NCBI GenBank assembly: GCA_016190025.1
Contig: JACPRG010000153.1
Location: 1 to 8,342 of the forward strand
Length of the DNA stretch: 8,342 nucleotides
Source: Candidatus Tectimicrobiota bacterium
Lineage (GTDB): Bacteria; UBA8248; JACPRG01
Direction of reading: 5' to 3'
Numbering within the stretch: position 1 is the stretch's first letter; every line of letters begins with the position of its first letter. Below, in pieces: positions 1 to 6,023 of this stretch. The notes beneath the pieces are model-generated. The model was not told where the DNA came from, did no database searches, and saw only the letters and a list, made by a program, of their open reading frames with translations. The position numbers and the translations under genes are program-made.

Positions 1-168
1 CCCGGCGAAAGGGCGGGACGACGCGGACGGCCGCGGAGAAGCGCCCCGAAGCCAGCAAGCCAGCAACACGCCCTCCTGAGGACCTTCGGACCGGCCCGCA
101 AAGGTCCCCCGACGTGAACGAGAAGACAACCTCCCTCCTCCCTCGAAAGAAAGCGGGCCTCCCCCCTC
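1..168. other. Left edge with no supported gene
   Basis: No convincing coding region is visible in this stretch. Several frames are open only because the DNA is GC-rich, and their translations are Arg/Pro-rich low-complexity strings. It contains a short tandem repeat (GCCAGCAA twice, 51-66) and a 7-bp inverted repeat (GGACCTT 80-86, AAGGTCC 101-107) that is not followed by a T tract on either strand. On the minus strand an AGGAGG-like sequence (near 70-78) precedes possible GTG/TTG codons, so a gene running off the left edge on the minus strand is conceivable, but too little of it is present to claim. Confidence 0.4.
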
Positions 169-191
169 AAAAGAAAACGGGCGGCTCCCCC
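142..191. repeat. Imperfect tandem duplication at terminator tail
   Basis: Positions 142-165 and 166-191 are head-to-tail imperfect copies of a unit of about 24-26 bases. On the plus strand each reads CTC-R-AAAGAAA-R-CGGGC followed by CTCCCCC. The copies differ at two bases, and the second has two extra G residues. The right copy forms the T tract and 3' arm of the terminator at 169-226 when read on the minus strand. The left copy is therefore a duplicated terminator tail. Confidence 0.7.
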
Positions 192-226
192 AAGGAAGGC
201 GAACGCACCTCGGGGAAGCCGCCCGT
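169..226 (-). terminator. Strong Rho-independent terminator after the BMP gene
   Basis: Read on the minus strand, an arm starting ACGGGCGGCT (226 downward) pairs with AGCCGCCCGT (186-177). The pairing continues through the C/G-rich inner part to give about 19 base pairs with two G-T wobbles and a loop of roughly a dozen bases. The stem is followed directly by TTTTCTTTT (177-169). It lies about 45 bases past the stop codon of the binding-protein gene and closes the transport locus. Nothing similar follows the stem on the plus strand, so it appears one-directional. Confidence 0.9.
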
Positions 227-270
227 CCAACCCATCCACACCCGCCAAGGGGCCTTACGAATCTCCCCTC

Positions 271-1296
271 TTACTGGATCACCGGCAGCTTTGAGACGTC
301 ATAACCTTTGGCGTCGCCGTCCTTGACGATCTCAGGAACCACCAGCTTCCCGCCCTTGATGGCGGCGGCGACGCGCCCCACCCGGCTCCGAATCTTCGCG
401 GGAATGATTTTCCTGGCCTCCGGGTGCCAGGACGGAAGGCCCCCGACGCCGTGCTGGAAGCCCAGCTTGTAGACCTGTCCCTTGAACGTCCCGCCGTGGA
501 CCTCCTTCACCATGTTGACGATGACCTGGGGCACGCCGTGGAGAACGCTGGTGAGGACGGTCTTCGGGGCGAGCTGATGCTGCGGGGAGTAGCTGGGGAT
601 GGCGTACTTCCCTTTTTCCTCGGCCGCCTTGATGGCGCCGTGGCCCGCTTCGTCCAGGGCCGTGAACACGATGTCGGCGCCCAAATCGAACTGGCCCAGG
701 GCGGTCTCCTTGGCCTTACCCACGTCCACCCAGCTGTTGATGTAGGTGTGGTACATCCGGACCTTGGGATTGGCGTACCGGGCGCCGAGGCGGAAGCCCT
801 CCAGCTGGCGGATGATGGCCGGGAAGCCGAACCCTCCGATGGCCCCCAGGCGGTTGGTCTTGGTCATCAGGCCGGCGAGGACGCCCGCCACGAAGGGGGT
901 CTCCTGCTGCCGGACGTTGAAGCTGGCCACGTTGGGGGAATGCACCGTGGACATGGTGATGGCGAACTTGGCCTTGGGGTAATCCTTGGCCGCCTTGAGC
1001 GCGGCGTCGCCGAAGTTAAAGGCGTGGCCGATGATCAGGTCATACCCCTTGGCCGCGAAATCCCGGTAGACCCCTTCCAGGTCGGCCAGCTTGACGCTTT
1101 CCACAAAGGTGAACTCGGCGCCGTAGCGCTCCTTCGCGATCTTGAGGCCCTCCACCGCGGCCGCGTTCCAAGAGGCGTCGTTGGCCGGCCCCACCAAGGC
1201 GGCGGCCACCCTCAGCTTCTTGTGCTTCGCCAGCGCCGGCCCCGCCCCCCCGAACATCAAGAAACCCGCGAGCAGTATCAGGAAAAGTCTCTTCAT
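271..1296 (-). CDS. BMP/PnrA-family ABC transporter substrate-binding protein
   Basis: Periplasmic ligand-binding subunit of the ABC uptake system encoded just upstream. The 341-residue product starts with a Sec signal (MKRLF, hydrophobic core, probable cleavage after ALA at residue 23). There is no lipobox Cys, so a soluble periplasmic protein is expected. The mature part has the two-lobed BMP layout: a first strand ending in VGPANDASWN (residues 35-44, equivalent to the DD.SFN ligand loop of PnrA-like proteins, here with Trp), then GYDLIIGHAF, FNVRQQETPFVAGVLAG and ADIVFTALDEAG. The start at 1296 is preferred over an upstream codon at 1350 because it begins the signal peptide and has AGGAGG five bases upstream (1302-1307). 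It is last in the locus, 187 bases beyond the second permease, with its own promoter in the gap. The family binds nucleosides or related compounds; the exact ligand cannot be read from sequence. Confidence 0.93.
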   Translation of the reverse strand: MKRLFLILLAGFLMFGGAGPALAKHKKLRVAAALVGPANDASWNAAAVEGLKIAKERYGAEFTFVESVKLADLEGVYRDFAAKGYDLIIGHAFNFGDAALKAAKDYPKAKFAITMSTVHSPNVASFNVRQQETPFVAGVLAGLMTKTNRLGAIGGFGFPAIIRQLEGFRLGARYANPKVRMYHTYINSWVDVGKAKETALGQFDLGADIVFTALDEAGHGAIKAAEEKGKYAIPSYSPQHQLAPKTVLTSVLHGVPQVIVNMVKEVHGGTFKGQVYKLGFQHGVGGLPSWHPEARKIIPAKIRSRVGRVAAAIKGGKLVVPEIVKDGDAKGYDVSKLPVIQ

Positions 1297-1416
1297 ACTC
1301 CCCTCCTCTCGTTGGACGAGCCGTCCCGCACCGCCTGGACGGACGCGCACGGCGCCTTTCGTGAAGACGCGCGCGCCCTCACCCCCCTCCCCTTTTGTCC
1401 ATGCCGGATGAGCCTG

Positions 1417-1446
1417 ATTTTAGGTAGAGGTCTCCGCCCGAGTCAA
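1417..1446 (-). promoter_or_regulatory. Sigma-70-like promoter for the binding-protein gene
   Basis: On the minus strand TTGACT (1446-1441) and TAAAAT (1422-1417) are separated by 18 bases; each hexamer matches the consensus at five of six positions. Transcription would start near 1410, leaving a leader of about 113 bases before the ATG at 1296. The promoter sits in the 187-base gap after the second permease, so the binding protein can be made independently of the membrane components. I saw no purine-riboswitch-like core in the leader. Confidence 0.65.
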
Positions 1447-1483
1447 TGGAGCCCAAGCCTTCCCGCCCCCCGCCTCCAGGTCC

Positions 1484-2449
1484 TCAAGGGGCGCGCCGTC
1501 TGCGGCGCTTTTCGGTGAGATACGGGATCCCGGTCGCGGCGGGATAGCTCGCCTTGCCCACGACGCCCACCAGAACAACGACGGTCAGGACGTACGGGGC
1601 CATCAGGAGGAACTGGAAGGGGATCTTGAAGCCCAGCGCCTGGAGACGGAGCTGCAGGGCGTCGGCCAGCCCGAACAGAAGCGCCGCGCCCAGCACCCAG
1701 AAGGGGTTCCATTTCCCGAACACCACCACGGCCAGCGCGATGAACCCCCGGCCCGCCGTCATGTTTTCCAAAAACACGTCCACCTGCCCCACGCTCAGGA
1801 TGGCCCCGCCGAAGCCGGCCATCCAGCCGCTGAGCAGGATGCAGACCCCTCTCACCCGGTTCACGTGGACGCCGGCGGTGTCGGCCGCCAAGGGATGCTC
1901 CCCGACCGCCCGGATCTTAAGGCCGAACTTCGTCCGATACAGGACCAGCGCGCACACCGGGACCAGGGCGAAGGCAAGATAGACCAACGGCGTCTGCCGG
2001 AACAACACGGGACCGACCCACGGCAGGTCGCCCAGGGCGGGGATCGCCCAGGCCCGGAAGGCGTGAATCCGCGGGGGCTCGAACGTGATGGCAAAGGCCC
2101 GGTTGAAAAGGTAGCTCGTGGCGCCCAGGGCGAAGACGTTGATGGCGATCCCAGTCACCACCTGGTCCACCCCCCGGCTCAGGCTCATGTACGCCAGGAT
2201 GAGGCTCAACGCCCCGCCGGCCAGCGACCCGATCAGCACGCCCGCCCAGTTGCTCCCCGTGAAAAACGCGCCCATGAAGCCGGAAAAGGCCCCCATCAGC
2301 ATCATCCCTTCCAGGCCGATGTTCAGCACCCCGGACTGCTCGGCGAAGACTTCCCCCAGGGCGGCCATCCAGATGGGAGCCGCGATGCGCACCATGGCGG
2401 CGCACACGCTGACCCAGAAGAATTGATCCAGCAGGATGTCCCACTCCAC
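1484..2449 (-). CDS. ABC transporter permease, BMP/nucleoside type (second permease)
   Basis: Inner-membrane permease of 321 residues in the BPD_transp_2 class (branched-chain amino acid, sugar and nucleoside importers). It resembles the YufQ/NupQ-like partner of BMP systems. The diagnostic stretch near residues 30-50 reads GEVFAEQSGVLNIGLEGMML, typical of this subfamily. About eight to ten hydrophobic segments follow, with the conserved VDQVVTGIAIN region and the late cytoplasmic loop AVGEHPLAADTAGV (about residues 180-195) that probably contacts the ATPase. The C-terminus is a basic tail (RRRRRAP). The start is GTG with AAGGA-type Shine-Dalgarno sequence inside the end of the preceding gene. 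Only six bases separate it from the first permease's stop, so the two are cotranscribed and probably pair as a heterodimer. Confidence 0.92.
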   Translation of the reverse strand: MEWDILLDQFFWVSVCAAMVRIAAPIWMAALGEVFAEQSGVLNIGLEGMMLMGAFSGFMGAFFTGSNWAGVLIGSLAGGALSLILAYMSLSRGVDQVVTGIAINVFALGATSYLFNRAFAITFEPPRIHAFRAWAIPALGDLPWVGPVLFRQTPLVYLAFALVPVCALVLYRTKFGLKIRAVGEHPLAADTAGVHVNRVRGVCILLSGWMAGFGGAILSVGQVDVFLENMTAGRGFIALAVVVFGKWNPFWVLGAALLFGLADALQLRLQALGFKIPFQFLLMAPYVLTVVVLVGVVGKASYPAATGIPYLTEKRRRRRAP

Positions 2450-2455
2450 CGGGAC

Positions 2456-3517
2456 CTATTCCTTTTCCTTGATGTAGCGGATCAGGAAGCGGCTGCCCAA
2501 GGCGAACAGGACCACCAGCCCCTGAAGGATCCACACCATGGACGTGGCGATGCGGAACGTGCGCTGCATGGACTCCGCGCCCACCTGCAAGGCCGCGAAA
2601 AGCGCCGCCGCCGCCACGACGCCGAGGGGATGCAAGTTCCCCAAAAGGGCGACGATGATCCCCGTGAAGCCGTAGCCGGGGGAGAAGTCATCCAGCAGGT
2701 GGTGGTGAACGCCGGAGATTTCCCCCATGCCGGCGAGGCCGGCCAGCGCCCCGCTGAGGGCCATCCCCACGATCAGGGTCCGGCCCACCGGGATCCCCCC
2801 GTAATGGGCGGCCTGCGGGTTGCACCCCACGGCGCGGAGGCGGTAGCCCAGGATGGTCTTCTGGAGCAGGACGTACAGGACGGCCGTCGCCGCCAGGGCC
2901 AGCAAGATCCCGGCATGGATGCGCGTGCCTTCCACCAGCCGGGGAAGCTGGGCGCCCGGGACGATGTTGGCCGAGCGCGGCACGAGGCCGGAGGGCTCCT
3001 TCCACGGGTTGTTGAGGAGATAGCTGGACCCCAGGATGGCCACGTAGTTGAGCATGATGGTGACGATGATCTCGTTGGCCCCGAAGCGGACCTTGAGCCA
3101 TCCGGGAAGGGCGCCGTACAGCCCCCCCGCCGCCACGCTCGCCAGGACGATGAGGGGGAGGAGGAGCCCGGCGGGCAGGTGGACCAGGCCGATCCCGAGG
3201 CCGGTGGCCGCGACGGCGCCCACGTACAGCTGCCCCTCCGCGCCGATGTTCCACATCCCGCACTGAAAGGCGACGGCCACCCCCAGCCCCGTCAGCAACA
3301 GGGGCGCGGTGCGGACGAGGATCTCGGCCAGGCTGTTCCGGTCCGCGAAGGCGTGGAGGAAAAGGTAGCCGTACGCCCGAAAGGGGTTGACGCCGGTGGC
3401 GGCCAGCAGTGCGCCCGCGACGGCGAAGGCGGCCAGGACCGATGCGACCGGCATCAGAACCCCTCCGAGCCTTCGTCGGAAGCTCCGCCAGGCAGTCGGT
3501 TCCCGGGCCAACGCCAC
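2456..3517 (-). CDS. ABC transporter permease, BMP/nucleoside type (first permease)
   Basis: Inner-membrane permease of 353 residues, BPD_transp_2 class, resembling the YufP/NupP-like subunit of nucleoside/BMP importers. A basic cytoplasmic N-terminus (RSFRRRL) leads into a first membrane helix near residues 19-41, followed by about nine more hydrophobic segments. Subfamily features are CGMWNIGAEGQLYVGA (about residues 85-100), ANEIIVTIMLNYVA (about 147-160) and the ATPase-facing loop AVGCNPQAAHYGGI (about 229-242). The start is GTG with GAGGGA upstream. The gene begins 33 bases after the ATPase stop and ends six bases before the second permease. The pair should form the membrane channel of the importer. 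Confidence 0.92.
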   Translation of the reverse strand: MALAREPTAWRSFRRRLGGVLMPVASVLAAFAVAGALLAATGVNPFRAYGYLFLHAFADRNSLAEILVRTAPLLLTGLGVAVAFQCGMWNIGAEGQLYVGAVAATGLGIGLVHLPAGLLLPLIVLASVAAGGLYGALPGWLKVRFGANEIIVTIMLNYVAILGSSYLLNNPWKEPSGLVPRSANIVPGAQLPRLVEGTRIHAGILLALAATAVLYVLLQKTILGYRLRAVGCNPQAAHYGGIPVGRTLIVGMALSGALAGLAGMGEISGVHHHLLDDFSPGYGFTGIIVALLGNLHPLGVVAAAALFAALQVGAESMQRTFRIATSMVWILQGLVVLFALGSRFLIRYIKEKE

Positions 3518-3550
3518 TCCCTCGCTTCCGGCGGATCGCCCGCCGGGGGG

Positions 3551-5068
3551 TCAGGCCTTCGCCTCCACCCGCGACCCGGCCATCAAAAGCCCCACCGTTT
3601 CGCGGCTGACCTCCGAGGCGTCGAACACTCCCATGATCCGGCCTTCGTACAGGACGGCGATCCGGTCGCTCAGGAGGAACAGCTCCTCCAGCTCCGTGGA
3701 GATGAGGAGCACCGCGCCGCCCGCCGCCCGGCGGGCCAGAAGCTGCTTGTGGACGAACTCGGTGGCCCCCACGTCCAGCCCCCGCGTGGGATGGACGGCG
3801 ATGAGGAGTCTCGGGTTGCGGGACATCTCCCGGGCCAGGATCAGCCGTTGCTGATTGCCGCCCGACAGGGTGCGCGCCCCGGCCTCCGGCCCCCGGGCCT
3901 TCACCCCGTACTGCTGGATCAAGGTCTTGGCGAGACGGAGAACGGCCTCCCGATCCAGGAACCCCCACCGGGAGAACGGCGGCTCGCCGTGAAGCTGCAA
4001 AATGGCGTTTTCACCGACCGTCATGTCCAGAATGAGGCCGACCCGCTGGCGGTCTTCCGGGATGTGCGCCATCCCCATGCGAATCAGGTCACGGGGGGTC
4101 CGGTTGGCCCCGTTCTCCCCCAGGATCCGGATGGTGCCGCCACTGGCCCCGCGCAGACCGGTCAGGATCTGGGCCAGCTCGCTCTGTCCGTTGCCGTCCA
4201 CGCCCGCGATCCCCAGGATCTCGCTCGCGTGAACCTCCAGGTCCACGGACCTGAGAGCCTCCGTCTTGCGGTCGCTCCGCGCGCGTACGCCCCGGACCTC
4301 CAAGACGCGCTCGCCGCGGCTCACGCGCTCCTTTTGCACATCGAAGAGCACTTCCCGGCCAACCATCATCCGCGCCAGCTCCCGGGGGCTGGTGGAGGAG
4401 GCCGGGACCGTGGCCACGTTCCGCCCCCCCCGCAGGACGGTCACCCGGTCGCTGATGGCCATCACCTCTTCCAGCTTGTGGGAGATGAAAATGACGGAGT
4501 AGCCGCGCTCGGCCAACGAGCGCAGGATGCGGAACAACGCCTTCACCTCCCCGGGCGTCAGGACGCTGGTGGGCTCGTCCAGGATCAGGAGCGTCGCCCC
4601 CCGGTAGAGGGCCTTGATGATCTCCACGCGCTGCTCTTCGCCCACGGAAAGCTGCCACACCCGGGCCCGGGGGTCCACGGAGAGGTGATGGCGCTCGGCG
4701 ATCTCCCGGATGTGCGCCTCCGCCTGCCGGAGGCCGAGAAACGGGCCCGGCGACTTTTCCCCCAGGATGATGTTCTCCGTGACCGTCAGGGGAGGCGCCA
4801 GCATGAAATGCTGGTGGACCATTCCGATCCCCGCTCGGATGGCGTCGCGCGGGGAGTCGAGATCCAGCTCCCGGCCCTGGAACCGGATCTCGCCGCTGTC
4901 CCGGTGGTACAGACCGTAGAGAACGTTCATCAAGGTGGTCTTGCCGGCGCCGTTCTCCCCCAGCAGGGCGTGGATCTCTCCGGCCTCGACGTCCAGATCG
5001 ACGTTGTCGTTGGCGACAACGGACCCGAAACCCTTGCAAACCTTCCTCATCTGGAGAATGGGAGGCAT
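3551..5068 (-). CDS. Sugar/nucleoside-type ABC importer ATPase with two fused nucleotide-binding domains
   Basis: Cytoplasmic ATPase of 505 residues, a tandem fusion like RbsA/MglA and the YufO/NupO-type subunit of BMP importers. Domain 1 is intact: Walker A GENGAGKTT (37-45), Q-loop Gln86, signature LSVGE (140-144), Walker B LLILDEP with catalytic Glu165, switch His197. Domain 2 is degenerate in the way normal for this family: GVDGNGQSE (289-297) lacks the Walker A Lys, LSGGN (401-405) is kept, the Walker B motif ends in AVHP with His at the catalytic Glu position, and the switch His is Thr458. One composite site should therefore hydrolyse ATP. I chose the ATG at 5068 because MPPILQMRKV matches the family N-terminus. 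A GTG at 5113 in the same frame overlaps the stop of the upstream gene (GTGA) and would add 15 Pro-rich residues; neither has a clear Shine-Dalgarno sequence. Confidence 0.94.
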   Translation of the reverse strand: MPPILQMRKVCKGFGSVVANDNVDLDVEAGEIHALLGENGAGKTTLMNVLYGLYHRDSGEIRFQGRELDLDSPRDAIRAGIGMVHQHFMLAPPLTVTENIILGEKSPGPFLGLRQAEAHIREIAERHHLSVDPRARVWQLSVGEEQRVEIIKALYRGATLLILDEPTSVLTPGEVKALFRILRSLAERGYSVIFISHKLEEVMAISDRVTVLRGGRNVATVPASSTSPRELARMMVGREVLFDVQKERVSRGERVLEVRGVRARSDRKTEALRSVDLEVHASEILGIAGVDGNGQSELAQILTGLRGASGGTIRILGENGANRTPRDLIRMGMAHIPEDRQRVGLILDMTVGENAILQLHGEPPFSRWGFLDREAVLRLAKTLIQQYGVKARGPEAGARTLSGGNQQRLILAREMSRNPRLLIAVHPTRGLDVGATEFVHKQLLARRAAGGAVLLISTELEELFLLSDRIAVLYEGRIMGVFDASEVSRETVGLLMAGSRVEAKA

Positions 5069-5109
5069 TGGACTGTCCGGGTACCGGAGCTGTGGGTCCG
5101 GGGGGAGTC

Positions 5110-5508
5110 TCACCCCATCGACGAGAAACGCTCAGGCGCGATCTTATAAACGACCCGCACCTCGCCCGGTTGCAGCCACGGGTATTTGTCCTTGTCCAGG
5201 TACTTCTTGGCCAGTTTGTCGAGGTGATTGACGCCGCCTTCTTCAGCGACCTCCACGACGCGGCCCCGGACTTCGAGGTAGCGGTAAGCGTTGTCAGGGT
5301 CTTGGATGGAGAGGGCCACGCGCTTCTCTCTGCGCATGTTCAGGTCCTTTTTCCTTCCCTTCGAGGAGTTGATGACGACGTGCTTCCCGTCGTACTCCAC
5401 CCACACCGGCGTGACTTGGGGGGACCCATCCTCGTTGAGCGTGGCGAGATGCCCAAAGGCCTTCTTCCGAAACAAATCCAGGTGGCTGTCAGGGATCAAT
5501 TTGGACAT
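5110..5508 (-). CDS. PPOX-class split-barrel protein (probable F420- or flavin-dependent oxidoreductase)
   Basis: Small cytoplasmic protein of 132 residues in the pyridoxamine 5'-phosphate oxidase-like split-barrel superfamily. Family features are HLATLNEDGSPQVTPVWVEY (20-39), a cofactor-phosphate-binding type segment SSKGRKKDLNMRREKRVAL (48-66), DPDNAYRYLEVRGRV (70-84) and a C-terminal LAKKYLDKDKYPW stretch. This pattern resembles the short Rv1155-like group annotated as F420-dependent, but F420 versus FMN cannot be decided here. ATG at 5508 is chosen because GGAAAGGAAAG lies just upstream. Extending the frame to 5856 reads through the antisense of the tRNA gene and is not credible. The stop codon lies 41 bases before the ATPase ATG, so it may head the transporter transcript; a functional link is unproven. 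Confidence 0.87.
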   Translation of the reverse strand: MSKLIPDSHLDLFRKKAFGHLATLNEDGSPQVTPVWVEYDGKHVVINSSKGRKKDLNMRREKRVALSIQDPDNAYRYLEVRGRVVEVAEEGGVNHLDKLAKKYLDKDKYPWLQPGEVRVVYKIAPERFSSMG

Positions 5509-5723
5509 GGGCACTTTCCTTTCCACGAAGTCGCGTCCGGCCGGCGCCGGAACCCGGGGAGTCTCTGATGCCCCAAGGACAAAGGAGAAGACGCCGGCTA
5601 GTCTCCGACCCGGCCCCAAAGGCCGAAAGCGGGACGTTCCCGGTTGTGTGAACAAGACAACATACCACGGACTGGACCGACCGACGACCCGGAAGAGGGT
5701 TAGCCGAGGCCGCCGGGCGGTCC

Positions 5724-5752
5724 TTGAAAACCGGCGTGGCGTGCCGCAAACT
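5724..5752 (+). promoter_or_regulatory. Possible promoter of the tRNA-Leu gene
   Basis: TTGAAA (5724-5729) is a good -35 match. CAAACT (5747-5752), 17 bases downstream, is a weak -10 match (three of six). The predicted start would be near 5759, about a dozen bases before the mature tRNA 5' end, which suits a tRNA promoter. The weak -10 makes this tentative. Confidence 0.3.
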
Positions 5753-5771
5753 CTTGAACGACGAGGAAGAG

Positions 5772-5855
5772 GCCGGGGTGGCGGAACGGCAGACGCAGCG
5801 GACTTAAAATCCGCTGGGGCAAAGCCCCGTGAGGGTTCGACTCCCTCCCCCGGCA
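5772..5855 (+). tRNA. tRNA-Leu (anticodon UAA)
   Basis: A complete class II tRNA of 84 bases. The acceptor stem GCCGGGG (5772-5778) pairs with CCCCGGC (5848-5854), with discriminator A5855. The anticodon stem GCGGA/TCCGC encloses the loop CTTAAAA (5803-5809), giving anticodon TAA at 5805-5807. A long variable arm (GGGGC, AAA, GCCCC) is the leucine hallmark, and the T arm is GAGGG-TTCGACT-CCCTC (5831-5847). The genome continues CCT after the discriminator, so CCA is not fully encoded and must be completed enzymatically. It lies divergent from the PPOX gene and convergent with the export gene and rhodanese remnant. Confidence 0.97.
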
Positions 5856-5870
5856 CCTGAAATCAACGCT

Positions 5871-6023
5871 TTACTGGGAGATTATGAGTGCGGCGCCCCT
5901 GGTTTCTTGGACACGGAGTTCAACCGCCTTTTTCGATCGCGATCCCACCTGGCATCCGAGGATCAGGTTCGCATCCTTCGGGAAGTTGGCCCCTATCACC
6001 TTGAGGAGACCGGGGTCTTCCAT
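5871..6023 (-). pseudogene. Rhodanese-domain remnant, stop/start overlapped with the export gene
   Basis: A 50-codon frame whose ATG (6023-6021) shares its A with the TAA stop of the export lipoprotein gene (TAATG). Residues 8-36 (KVIGANFPKDANLILGCQVG and the following SRSKKAVEL) match the catalytic half of single-domain rhodanese (thiosulfate sulfurtransferase) proteins: a strand, then the active-site loop CQVGSR with the persulfide-carrying Cys24, then the following helix. The N-terminal half of the domain is missing, and the expected continuation into the GY..V..GG segment is replaced by an unrelated tail (RVQETRGAALIISQ) ending 16 bases from the tRNA-Leu 3' end. I read it as a gene fragment truncated at both ends. 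The intact Cys loop and coupled start leave open a translated microprotein. Confidence 0.6.

Noticed and set aside
1450..1480. G-rich minus-strand run upstream of the BMP promoter as a G-quadruplex
   Set aside because: It does not give four separate runs of at least three G with proper loops; only weak two-tier forms are possible.
424..1518. Plus-strand open frame opposite the BMP gene
   Set aside because: It is the antisense of a clear BMP-family coding sequence, and its product has no recognisable features.
3551..4200. Missing Walker A Lys and catalytic residues in the second ATPase domain as possible inactivation
   Set aside because: Degenerate second nucleotide sites are normal in RbsA/MglA-type tandem ATPases; the first domain is intact.
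1865..5149. A 1094-codon plus-strand open frame antisense to the ATPase and both permeases
   Set aside because: Its translation is Pro/Gly/Asp/His/Arg-rich low complexity with no domain, and the minus strand carries unmistakable transporter motifs throughout. Long antisense frames are common in GC-rich genes.
5611..5656. Small hairpins (5611-5625, 5630-5642) and GTTGT/ACAAC symmetry upstream of the PPOX gene
   Set aside because: Stems are only five base pairs, with no T tract and no clear promoter hexamers, so regulation cannot be supported.
5509..5856. N-terminal extension of the PPOX protein
   Set aside because: The first residues (GVEPSRGFAPADFKSA type) are the antisense translation of the tRNA-Leu gene, a well-known artefact. 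A good Shine-Dalgarno site supports the start at 5508.
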